Source: Pseudomonadota bacterium (lineage in GTDB: Bacteria > Pseudomonadota > Gammaproteobacteria > Legionellales > Legionellaceae). From it: a stretch of DNA of 15,192 nucleotides. Location of the stretch: the NCBI GenBank assembly GCA_021807845.1, contig JAKBCM010000013.1, forward strand, positions 1 through 15,192, in the 5' to 3' direction. The translations under genes and the position numbers were made by a program. Numbering within the stretch: the first letter of the stretch is position 1; each line of letters opens with the position of its first letter. This document shows positions 8,186 through 15,192 of the stretch, in pieces. The notes beneath the pieces are model-generated. The model was given only the letters and a program-made list of their open reading frames with translations. It ran no database searches and was not told where the DNA came from.

Positions 8186-9076
8186 ATGCAAAATCAAAAC
8201 TTTTTTTCGAGTTTGGTCTTCTTCATTATTATATTGATAGGTGCAGGATTCGCATATGTCTTAAATGCGATTTTTGGAGCAAATAGCAGCACTTATTGTA
8301 TGATAATATCGGTGTTGGTTGCGATGATCACCTCTTCGTCTATCAGAATCGCCAACCAATGGGACCGCGCTGTAATCCTTCGACTGGGTCGGTTTTCTTG
8401 TTTAAAAGGTCCAGGACTTTTTTTTATCATTCCAATTATTGATACCATCGGCTTTTGGATTGATATCCGTGTGATCACCACATCGTTCAAAGCTGAAAAA
8501 ACGCTCACCAAAGATACTGTCCCTGTAGATGTGGATGCAGTCCTTTTCTGGAAGGTCATAGATCCTGAAAAAGCAGCTTTAGAAGTGGCTGACTATCAAA
8601 CTGCAATTGCTTGGGCCTCTCAAACGGCTCTTCGTGATGTCATCGGCAAAACCATGCTCTCTGAAATGCTCGAAGGCCGCAACAAAATCAGTAATGAATT
8701 ACAAATGATCATCGATGAGCGAACAGAGCCTTGGGGTGTCAATGTCATCTCAGTAGAGGTGAAAGATGTATTAATTCCCCCAGCACTTGAAAATGCCATG
8801 TCGATGCAAGCACAAGCCGAACGAGAACGTCAAGCGCGTGTTATTTTAGGAGATTCAGAACGTCAAGTCGCTGAAAAATTTGGCGAAGCGGCAAAAACTT
8901 ATGAACAAAACCCAGTCGCTTTACACTTAAGGGCTATGAATATGTTGTACGAAGGATTAAAAGAAAATGCCACCATTGTTCTTGTCCCAAGTAGTGCCAT
9001 TGAAACCATGCAATTAGGGGGGCTTTCAGGCATGACTTCATTGGCTATGCAGTTAGATAAGAATAAAAAAGAGTGA
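8186..9076 (+). CDS. Slipin / stomatin-like SPFH membrane protein
   Basis: A 296-residue member of the SPFH (stomatin/prohibitin/flotillin) family, slipin branch. These proteins oligomerise on the inner membrane and organise lipid domains or control membrane proteases. Two hydrophobic segments come first (about residues 7-30 and 36-53). The SPFH domain follows, with IRIANQWDRAVILRLGRF, GPGLFFIIPIID and the typical VPVDVDAVLFWKV. A helical segment (MSMQAQAERERQARVI) marks the start of the coiled-coil tail. The start is the ATG at 8186, which has AAGGA 7 bases upstream; an in-frame GTG at 8150 would add 12 hydrophilic residues and lacks a good ribosome site. No NfeD partner is adjacent, although slipins are often paired with one. 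It may be co-transcribed with the yceI cluster or have its own control through the upstream palindrome. Confidence 0.9.
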   Translation: MQNQNFFSSLVFFIIILIGAGFAYVLNAIFGANSSTYCMIISVLVAMITSSSIRIANQWDRAVILRLGRFSCLKGPGLFFIIPIIDTIGFWIDIRVITTSFKAEKTLTKDTVPVDVDAVLFWKVIDPEKAALEVADYQTAIAWASQTALRDVIGKTMLSEMLEGRNKISNELQMIIDERTEPWGVNVISVEVKDVLIPPALENAMSMQAQAERERQARVILGDSERQVAEKFGEAAKTYEQNPVALHLRAMNMLYEGLKENATIVLVPSSAIETMQLGGLSGMTSLAMQLDKNKKE

Positions 9077-9110
9077 AAGCGTTATGGCATCAAACATCTA
9101 GCATGAATGA

Positions 9111-10475
9111 CTAGAGCACGCTATAAGAAGATGCCGAGTATTCACTCATCTTGAATCGATACCGCCAGACCAGCAAAGGCACACTTACGATGGAACTGAT
9201 CACCATGCCCCACCAAAGACCTGCACCGTCCATATGAAGTCTACTCGCCATAGCGTAACCTAAGGGTAAAGCTATGCCCCAAAAACTAAGAAACGAAATG
9301 AGTAAAGTAAACCGAGTATCTTTCAATCCACGTAATGCACCAAATAAGGCGATACGGGTGGCCTCAAACATTTGGAATATCGCACAAATAGATAAAAACT
9401 GGACTGCAAGGTGGGTGATTTCTCTATTTTTTACAGAATGGACATCGAAATCGATAGAAATTAAGCTCGTTGGAAAGATCCAATAGCATAGGCCCACAAC
9501 AAACATGAATAGAACAGAAATGAGGATCCCCACATACCCCGTTTTTTCAGCAAGAACCTTCTCTCCTGCCCCTAACAAATGTCCAATGCGCACGGTAGTC
9601 CCTTGAGCAATGGAAAAAATGACTTGCATTAAGGTTTCCATATATTGTAATGCAATTTGATTGGCAGCCATCGCCAAGCTACTAAAAGTACCCATGATTG
9701 CCGTCAATGCAAGGAAAAAGGTCACTTCTATGGAGTACATGATCCCAGTGGGCACACCAATTCGTAACAGATCAAAGAAATGATGTTTTTTCGTTGCCTT
9801 AAACAAAAAATAAAAATAATGTTGGTAAACTCTGTGCGTGAATAGATAGGTCAACAAAATAACAACTGTGATCACTGAACTAATGGTTTCCCCCCACCCA
9901 GCACCAGATATGCCCAATTTAGGCATACCAAATTTACCGAAAATGAGTGCAAAACTTAAAAAAACATTGAGAACAACACACAATAAACTGAAAATTAATA
10001 TAATCCGTACATGGCCTAGGCCAATGAGAAACTCTAACAATGCAAACATCATAAAGGTGGGCAAAATTCCCCAAGTCAGTGAATGCAAATAAGGCTCAGC
10101 AAGAAAAACAGTTGCTTTGTCCTGACCCATGAGCAAAAAGAGCGAAGACATATTCCAGAACAATAGCATGGCAGGTATTGCTAAAAGGACGGATAACCAA
10201 AGACCATCCCGAACAATGAGCGAAATGGCGTGATCATTTTTTGCACCATGCTCATGCGCGACAAGGATATTAATAGCGCTCAACGCACCATTCAAAAAAT
10301 AGGTAATAGTCCCAAACAACCAACCAACAAGAGCACCTGCAGCCAATGCTTTTGAGTTCAAATGAGCAAGAAATAACGTTTCTAAAAAAAATACGGAAGA
10401 TTGCAGCAATCCGGTGATAGATAAGGGTATTGCCAACTTGAGTAGTGGATAAACAATACGATTCATATGAGTCAT
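9111..10475 (-). CDS. MATE-family multidrug/metabolite exporter
   Basis: A 454-residue inner-membrane protein with about 12 hydrophobic helices, the usual size and layout of MATE (NorM-like) cation-coupled antiporters. Family features include the N-terminal LLKLAIPLSITGLLQSSVFFLETLFLAHLNS, the central LGISGAGWGETISS, and the second-half match LLRIGVPTGIMYSIEVTFF with AMAANQIALQYM. The substrate cannot be read from sequence; MATE proteins export drugs, flavins or peptides. The start is ATG 10475, with ATG 10466 also possible; neither has a clear ribosome site. A perfect -10 box lies 35 bases upstream. The gene converges on the slipin gene with 34 bases between stops. It is not in the same transcript block as the bZIP gene, because a repeat-bearing spacer and its own promoter separate them. 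Confidence 0.92.
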   Translation of the reverse strand: MTHMNRIVYPLLKLAIPLSITGLLQSSVFFLETLFLAHLNSKALAAGALVGWLFGTITYFLNGALSAINILVAHEHGAKNDHAISLIVRDGLWLSVLLAIPAMLLFWNMSSLFLLMGQDKATVFLAEPYLHSLTWGILPTFMMFALLEFLIGLGHVRIILIFSLLCVVLNVFLSFALIFGKFGMPKLGISGAGWGETISSVITVVILLTYLFTHRVYQHYFYFLFKATKKHHFFDLLRIGVPTGIMYSIEVTFFLALTAIMGTFSSLAMAANQIALQYMETLMQVIFSIAQGTTVRIGHLLGAGEKVLAEKTGYVGILISVLFMFVVGLCYWIFPTSLISIDFDVHSVKNREITHLAVQFLSICAIFQMFEATRIALFGALRGLKDTRFTLLISFLSFWGIALPLGYAMASRLHMDGAGLWWGMVISSIVSVPLLVWRYRFKMSEYSASSYSVL

Positions 10476-10510
10476 TTTCGTCGCGAGATAACGGTGAATC
10501 CCATGAAATG

Positions 10511-10516
10511 ATTATA
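10511..10516 (-). promoter_or_regulatory. Putative -10 box of the MATE gene
   Basis: On the minus strand the exact consensus TATAAT lies about 35 bases before the MATE start codon. No good -35 hexamer is found 16-18 bases further upstream and there is no TGn extension, so the promoter would need an activator or be weak. Confidence 0.35.
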
Positions 10517-10573
10517 CACCTGTTGTAAGACAGACACCTAATGACATTGAGGCTGAAGGGTACTGCCCCCTCA

Positions 10574-10690
10574 TCCGCCCTGCGGGCACCTTCTCCCCAG
10601 GGAAATAAGGAAGAAGTTCCTTGGGAGCTAGCGAAGGATCTCCGAAATAAGTGCTGTGCTATATTCAGGAAATCCCTCGCAAGCTCGGGA
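10574..10690. repeat. REP-like hairpin plus diverged inverted repeat in intergenic spacer
   Basis: The 254-base gap 10476-10729 holds no plausible gene. At 10577-10587 is the hairpin GCCC-TGC-GGGC inside a segment reading CATCCGCCCTGCGGGCACCT, similar to REP-like intergenic repeats seen in many proteobacteria. Further on, 10625-10641 and 10670-10686 are inverted copies (14 of 17 positions match) of a unit resembling ATCCCTCGC-AAGCTCGGGAT. Together they look like a remnant of a dispersed, non-coding repeat family (inference; copy number elsewhere cannot be seen). Confidence 0.55.
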
Positions 10691-10729
10691 TGACGAGTAG
10701 GAACTAGACAAAATCAGTGACACGTTGTA

Positions 10730-11905
10730 CTAGGGATGAGATTTTCCATGACTCATATCACATGACTCATCAGCTTCAGTGACTGATTTTAATTTTAATT
10801 TTAATTTTTTCACCAGATTTTTGAATTTACTATTTTCTTCTGCCAAACGTTGATTTTCAGAAAATAAATCGTTGAACTCCTTTACTCTTCTTTCTCTACT
10901 ACGTTGCGCCGACAATCTGTTCCCTGCTCTTCTTATTTCTGCTTTACTCATATTAGGAGAAGCTGATTCTAAATGTTTCGATCGTTTACTGTTTACTCTT
11001 TCTTCTTTTCTGCTAGGTAGATACTCTTCATCTTCAGATGATTGTTCATGTGTATTTTTTCTCTTTGCTCTTCGATGCAATGTTGGAGCATGAGTAGCAA
11101 AAAAAGTGTGCCTAGAAGCCACTTGCTCACCTGTCACGATTTCATCATGCTCATTATGTAAAGAATCAGGCTTTGATTGAGTGGGTAGGAGTGAAGCATC
11201 TTTGGCCTGAGCTTTTGGAGAGGGTTTTCGGTCCTTCATATTGAAATCAATAGGTAACTCTTGACCCACCGCCCCGGCAACTTGGGACGACTGACCAGCA
11301 GGAGCTTTAACATTAATAAAATTTGAGAGTAATAGATCTATTGCTTCAGTATCCAAACTATCCATGGCGGCCATGAACTCAGCACTTTGTCCAGATAACA
11401 CCCCATCTTTCTCTTTATCGCTTTTAGAAGAAGCTAAGACTTGCTCAGATGCTAGATAAGTCACAGTTCCGCTCGTACCTGGGAAAGCCCCAGAATGAAA
11501 TGGGTCTGAATTGCCCCATATGTCTTTACATATATCATCTAGATCATCCTCAGAGCTTAACTCCATCATCAACTTGTCTGGCAAATCGGTTAGTTTAAGA
11601 AGTTTCTTTTTAGCTATTGGACCTGCATACTCTAGGAACACTTGAGCACATCTTTGCTGTTCGAGATAATTGTCACGGAATACAGTAAGGTTTACATTGA
11701 CAGACGCTGCACGTTCATTTCCATTTAACTGCAACATGATAGTAGCCAATAACGCTGACTGATCAACCGCCAAGTTTCTTGCACACAATTCTTGTTTTAA
11801 TCGAGTAGGATTGAACCCATGATGATCATCAACATACAAATTTTCTAATGATTTTTGTAGCTTGCTTTGCCTCTGGATAAAAGAAAGAAGTTGCTCTTTA
11901 TTCAT
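10730..11905 (-). CDS. Protein with eukaryotic-type bZIP DNA-binding domain; candidate nuclear-acting effector
   Basis: A 391-residue protein whose C-terminus is a complete basic-leucine-zipper domain, a fold of eukaryotic transcription factors. The basic region, residues 325-340, contains RRAGNRLSAQRSRERR. Aligned to GCN4, the base-contacting positions are N329, S332, A333, S336 and R337, the NxxSAxxSR form common in plant-type bZIPs. Spacing to the zipper is exact: N329-x7-R337-x9-L347, then d-positions L354, F361, L368 and V375, with N351 and N358 in 'a' positions. Before it lie basic clusters RRAKRK (278-283) and SRKEERVNSKRSK (298-310), which look like nuclear localisation signals. Two acidic/hydrophobic patches (about 113-130 and 176-196) resemble activation domains. 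The N-terminal 110 residues are unrecognised. No signal peptide is present. The ATG at 11905 has GAGG 11 bases upstream. Action in a host nucleus is inference; a bacterial chromosomal role cannot be excluded. Confidence 0.85.
   Translation of the reverse strand: MNKEQLLSFIQRQSKLQKSLENLYVDDHHGFNPTRLKQELCARNLAVDQSALLATIMLQLNGNERAASVNVNLTVFRDNYLEQQRCAQVFLEYAGPIAKKKLLKLTDLPDKLMMELSSEDDLDDICKDIWGNSDPFHSGAFPGTSGTVTYLASEQVLASSKSDKEKDGVLSGQSAEFMAAMDSLDTEAIDLLLSNFINVKAPAGQSSQVAGAVGQELPIDFNMKDRKPSPKAQAKDASLLPTQSKPDSLHNEHDEIVTGEQVASRHTFFATHAPTLHRRAKRKNTHEQSSEDEEYLPSRKEERVNSKRSKHLESASPNMSKAEIRRAGNRLSAQRSRERRVKEFNDLFSENQRLAEENSKFKNLVKKLKLKLKSVTEADESCDMSHGKSHP
10748..10770. repeat. Two copies of the 9-mer ATGACTCAT
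   Basis: Exact ATGACTCAT occurs at 10748-10756 and 10762-10770, inside the last codons of the bZIP gene. The core TGACTCA is the classical GCN4/AP-1 site. A third copy covers the MATE start codon (10467-10475). They may be chance consequences of coding sequence. Confidence 0.4.
10787..10810. repeat. Hexamer microsatellite (TTTTAA)3 plus T6 inside the zipper
   Basis: Three perfect TTTTAA units (10787-10804) run into six T. On the minus strand this encodes the alternating Lys-Leu stretch KLKLKLK at about residues 367-373 of the bZIP protein. Slippage by one unit would stay in frame but shift the end of the zipper by two residues. Confidence 0.8.
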
Positions 11906-11954
11906 AAATATTATGACCTCGTCATTTTGCCTATCATGATATACAAAACCTTCG

Positions 11955-11983
11955 ATTATAATAAATATCCTTCATTAGCACAA
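11955..11983 (-). promoter_or_regulatory. Putative sigma70 promoter of the bZIP gene
   Basis: On the minus strand TTGTGC (11983-11978) is followed after exactly 17 bases by a perfect TATAAT (11960-11955), about 50 bases before the bZIP start. It sits in the 89-base gap after the PKS-like gene, so the bZIP gene need not depend on read-through from it. Confidence 0.55.
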
Positions 11984-11994
11984 ATTGTTTTTTT

Positions 11995-14900
11995 TTAAGG
12001 CAGCTTTAGATGAGCAATCGTCTGCTCATCATTCTCCAATACTCTTGTCATCATATGAGTCAATCCATTTGCAATTTGATCTTTACAAGCGTCTGTCAGT
12101 GGACCATTGATAGAAAATCGATACTCACCCTGTTGATCATTCGTAAACCAAATCCATAATGTTTGGTTCCCGAGGAGTCTATCTGCACCCCCATAATGAT
12201 TGGGGTAAGTTTTGATGAGATCTACAAACTGGTTACTCTTAGGTTCCTCAATGAAAAAACTCGATGTGATATTAAATATGACTTGCAATCGCGCAGGTTT
12301 CAGCACCCTTAATTTTAACTTGTACTCTTGTTTGAGTTTATCTTTAAAAATGTTCTTCATTGCGACCCATTTTCTGATACCTAAGTATCTGAAATGGTAA
12401 TCTATGACCTTAGAATGGAGTTTTGTCTTTTTAAAATGTTTGCTTAGCGCAAATTTTTGATGAGCGTAGAATAAATACTGTGGTATGGAGAGTCGATGTT
12501 TTTTTAAACCGCGATTTTTTATGTATTGGGCACACTTTTGATAGGGTGCAATTTTTAATAATTCATTCTCAATGGATTTGATAAATTCAATGAATCGATA
12601 ATCTTCATCCAGTGTAACGTTGACTCTTTTCAGTTCAATAAACAATCCAATTACTTTGTTGTAATCAACGCCTTCCCTGCCACTGTGTAAGAGTGTGATG
12701 GGTATTTTATTCTGTTGGCTCAGTTTATAAAATACAATTTGACAAAGCGCAATGAACCCTAAGCTGACATTTAAGTTTTTTTCTTGATGCCAGTTTTTAA
12801 ATTGTTCAACCAGTGTTCTGTCCATAGGATAGTGAAACAAATACCTGGTTTGGTACGCAGCTTCTTGCAAATGATTCGCCTCACCTAAGCTCAACCCTTG
12901 AAAATCCTTATTATATAATTTCCAAAAATCAATTTTCTCCTTCAGCTCTTTCCCAAAATGTAGATTATTGTGTTTCGCATAGTCTAGATAGGTTCTTTTC
13001 TCTGGAACAAGTATCAGTTCTTTACCAAGCAGTAATGCTTGGTAATTGGCTTGAAATTGATCAAGAAAAATTCGATATGAAAACTCATCAATGATGATAT
13101 GCGGAATAAAGATATGAAGTTCGTGGAGATCCTGATTTAATTTAAAAAGGCAGACTCGAATCAGAGGTTGGATGGTTAAATCGATTTTTAAATAATAGTT
13201 ATCATAGAATAATTCATTCAGAATATTCTGATCATACATGGCCGTGATATCTTCATAATGTAATCTGAATTTTCCCCGTCTTTTTAACATTTGCAATGGC
13301 GCATGTTCACTAAAATGGAACCAAAAAATACTATGTTGCTGAATGGTAAAATCAAGGGCTTGAGTTAAATAATCCCTATTCAATTGACCATTGAGTTGTA
13401 TTTGCAACCCACAATTGAAAACAATTTCAAGCTTATGAGACACCCAATACATATATTGAATATCTGTCAAAGCGGTCTCTTCTTGATGAAGTGGTTCGGT
13501 AAGTATTTGAGGGGTAGAATGATCGAAATAATATTGTAATTCATCAACAATGTTGTGGGTAATTTTGTCTATTTTTGGATCGTTTATAAAAAATTCGATG
13601 GGCAAACTAAACGTTGGACATTGTAATTGATCATAAATCCGACTTCTCAACTCCAAAAATTTCAATGAATCCATGCCCAATGAGAAGAGATTATTGATGA
13701 TCTTCACATTATCGATGTGATCTATTTTCAAAATATCCGCAATATTCTCACAAAGCATTTGCCTTACGGTTGCTAATCGTTCGTTTCGTGAGCTTTGTTG
13801 AAGAAGAGCGAGCACAGGTTTACTGACGTCTTCTGTTGTCTTTATTTCATTCTTTTTTTCTAACCAATACGCTAACTTATCAAATGCATACTGAGGCAAA
13901 GTGACTTTGTTAAACTCATGGTGATGGCCTTGATAATATGATAACCAATCAACTGTCTTCCCCTCTAAATAATCAGCTATCAATACATTTAATTGTAAAG
14001 AAGAAGATTCACTACTGCGGCTTTCATCCAATAACTGACTGGCTTCGAAAGCACTCTTTGCCACAACAACGCATCGATATTTATAATGAGTTCGGCACGT
14101 GGCTGCTGTAAAGCAAATGTCACTAAAATCATCGGATGTGGTTTCTAGATACTGTTGATACTCTTTTGCTAATCTATCTAAAGCCGTCTTGGATTTTGCC
14201 GAAATAACCAACGCATTCATGTCAGTTCTTTTGCTTGTGATTTGAAGTTCTTTTATCGGTGCCGATTGAAGAATCACATGCGCATTCGTACCGCTAAAAC
14301 CAAAAGCATTCACACCAGCGTATTTGAGAGGTTCTGACGTACACCAAGGGATGCTTTGCACAGGGATTTTGGTATCACCGATCTGTATGTTGTTATTTAA
14401 TTGCTCAAAATGTAAGTTTTTATAAATTTTGTTTTTCTGGATACTCAAGATCGTTTTAATGAGACTTGCAACACCTGATGCACTCTCAAGATTACCTATA
14501 TTGGTTTTAAGAGCACCAAGAAATAAAGGATTATCGCGTGTGCGCTGATGGCCATAGACTTGATTAATGGCATGGACTTCTATGGGATCACCTATCAAAG
14601 TACCCGTCCCTTGGGTTTCAATATAGCTCACATCATGAAAAGACAAATGGCTTTGCTGAAGCGCTTTCAGCATCACATCCGCTTGACTTTTCCCATTAGG
14701 GACCGTTAAACCTGCTGATTTTCCTGCATGATTGACTGCAGAAGCTTTGATGATGGCTAAAATGTTATCTTTATCACGAATAGCATCTGCCGTTCGCTTG
14801 AGAAAAAGCACGCCACACCCTTCTGCTCTCACATATCCATCGGCATGCTGATCAAACGTTTTGCATTGTCCCTTGAGAGATAGTGCTCTGATTTTACATA

Positions 14901-15192
14901 GACTGACGATAGCATCCGGCCTTAATAGCAGATTGACACCACCAGCCAAAGCAAAATCGATTTCTCGATTTTTGAGGCTTTGACAAGCATAGTGGATTGC
15001 AACTAAGGACGAAGAGCATGCTGTATCAATGCTCAAAGCAGGACCTTTGAGATCAAACGTATAAGCGACCCGACCGGGTATCATATTTAATACCGTTCCA
15101 GTGACCGAATACACATCAAGCTCATGGTAGGTGAACCCCAATTTTTCTAGCTCTGCATAATACTCATTTGGCCCCACACCAGCGAATACACC
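11995..15192 (-). CDS. PKS/NRPS-type protein: KS - (no AT) - carrier - condensation domain (5' end outside window)
   Basis: The frame is open to the right edge: codons upstream of a GTG at 15177 read GVFAG, the expected interior of a ketosynthase, so the true start is outside. Residues below are counted from that GTG. KS (to about 305): active cysteine C54 in DTACSSSLVA, but the two histidines are replaced, Q189 in ETQGTGT and N229 in NIGNLE; the domain ends in FGFSGTNAHVIL. About 320-440 is KS-AT linker joined directly to the post-AT linker (VDW...LPQYAFDKLAYWLE), so no acyltransferase is present. A carrier domain has the phosphopantetheine serine S504 (LGMDSL). From about 567 to the C-terminus is a condensation-type domain beginning LTDIQYMYW, with PHIIIDEFS (H693, D697, S700) in place of HHxxxDG. 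It probably ends an assembly line, or is one protein of a split one. The product is unknown. Confidence 0.88.
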   Translation of the reverse strand, partial: GVFAGVGPNEYYAELEKLGFTYHELDVYSVTGTVLNMIPGRVAYTFDLKGPALSIDTACSSSLVAIHYACQSLKNREIDFALAGGVNLLLRPDAIVSLCKIRALSLKGQCKTFDQHADGYVRAEGCGVLFLKRTADAIRDKDNILAIIKASAVNHAGKSAGLTVPNGKSQADVMLKALQQSHLSFHDVSYIETQGTGTLIGDPIEVHAINQVYGHQRTRDNPLFLGALKTNIGNLESASGVASLIKTILSIQKNKIYKNLHFEQLNNNIQIGDTKIPVQSIPWCTSEPLKYAGVNAFGFSGTNAHVILQSAPIKELQITSKRTDMNALVISAKSKTALDRLAKEYQQYLETTSDDFSDICFTAATCRTHYKYRCVVVAKSAFEASQLLDESRSSESSSLQLNVLIADYLEGKTVDWLSYYQGHHHEFNKVTLPQYAFDKLAYWLEKKNEIKTTEDVSKPVLALLQQSSRNERLATVRQMLCENIADILKIDHIDNVKIINNLFSLGMDSLKFLELRSRIYDQLQCPTFSLPIEFFINDPKIDKITHNIVDELQYYFDHSTPQILTEPLHQEETALTDIQYMYWVSHKLEIVFNCGLQIQLNGQLNRDYLTQALDFTIQQHSIFWFHFSEHAPLQMLKRRGKFRLHYEDITAMYDQNILNELFYDNYYLKIDLTIQPLIRVCLFKLNQDLHELHIFIPHIIIDEFSYRIFLDQFQANYQALLLGKELILVPEKRTYLDYAKHNNLHFGKELKEKIDFWKLYNKDFQGLSLGEANHLQEAAYQTRYLFHYPMDRTLVEQFKNWHQEKNLNVSLGFIALCQIVFYKLSQQNKIPITLLHSGREGVDYNKVIGLFIELKRVNVTLDEDYRFIEFIKSIENELLKIAPYQKCAQYIKNRGLKKHRLSIPQYLFYAHQKFALSKHFKKTKLHSKVIDYHFRYLGIRKWVAMKNIFKDKLKQEYKLKLRVLKPARLQVIFNITSSFFIEEPKSNQFVDLIKTYPNHYGGADRLLGNQTLWIWFTNDQQGEYRFSINGPLTDACKDQIANGLTHMMTRVLENDEQTIAHLKLP

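Noticed and set aside
10787..10810. Terminator T-run near the bZIP stop
   Set aside because: The T/A tract is inside the coding sequence and has no GC-rich stem before it.
10820..10935. Explaining the bZIP match as a generic bacterial coiled coil or phage protein
   Set aside because: The exact N-x7-R-x9-L spacing, the contact residues and the Asn 'a' positions together are specific to bZIP; a chance coiled coil would not carry them all.
1..15192. CRISPR arrays, tRNA or rRNA genes, transposases
   Set aside because: None was seen on reading both strands, apart from the short intergenic repeats listed.

Overview
The window looks like accessory DNA from an AT-rich gammaproteobacterium of the Legionella type (order Legionellales). 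This is an inference. It rests on a PilS-like kinase, a large ankyrin-repeat protein, a big orphan protein with a C-terminal membrane hairpin, and a protein with a eukaryotic-style bZIP domain, all mixed with ordinary envelope genes. No rRNA, tRNA, CRISPR array, insertion sequence or phage gene was seen.

Layout, left to right. Positions 1-1325 (minus) hold the N-terminal 441 codons of a PilS-type sensor kinase, cut by the left edge. Positions 1421-3424 (minus) encode a 667-residue protein of unknown function with two C-terminal membrane segments. It is divergent from a plus-strand ankyrin protein (3466-6045) with ten repeats on an unusual 34-residue period and about 420 C-terminal residues of unknown fold. 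Both fit the style of secreted effectors, but secretion is not shown by the sequence.

Positions 6122-9076 form a tight plus-strand cluster. It starts with a small exported four-cysteine protein of the DUF2282/bufferin-precursor family, followed by YceI, a cytochrome b561 (YceJ-like), a second YceI (4-bp overlap), and a slipin/stomatin SPFH protein. This looks like a periplasm and inner-membrane module for metal or redox handling. The enzymes that normally modify bufferin precursors are not in the window.

A MATE-family exporter (9111-10475, minus) converges on the slipin gene. Between it and the next gene is a 254-base spacer with a REP-like hairpin and a diverged inverted repeat.

The most unusual gene is 10730-11905 (minus). 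Its 391-residue product carries a textbook bZIP at the C-terminus: N-x7-R-x9-L followed by heptads, with asparagines in the 'a' positions. Upstream of that are clusters of basic residues that look like nuclear localisation signals and two acidic/hydrophobic segments that resemble transactivation domains. It has its own sigma70-like promoter. The simplest reading is a bacterial protein that acts in the nucleus of a eukaryotic (amoebal) host.

Upstream of it and running off the right edge (11995-15192, minus) is a PKS/NRPS-type protein with the order KS - linker remnant without an AT - carrier protein - terminal condensation-like domain. The ketosynthase keeps its cysteine, but both catalytic histidines are replaced (Gln and Asn).
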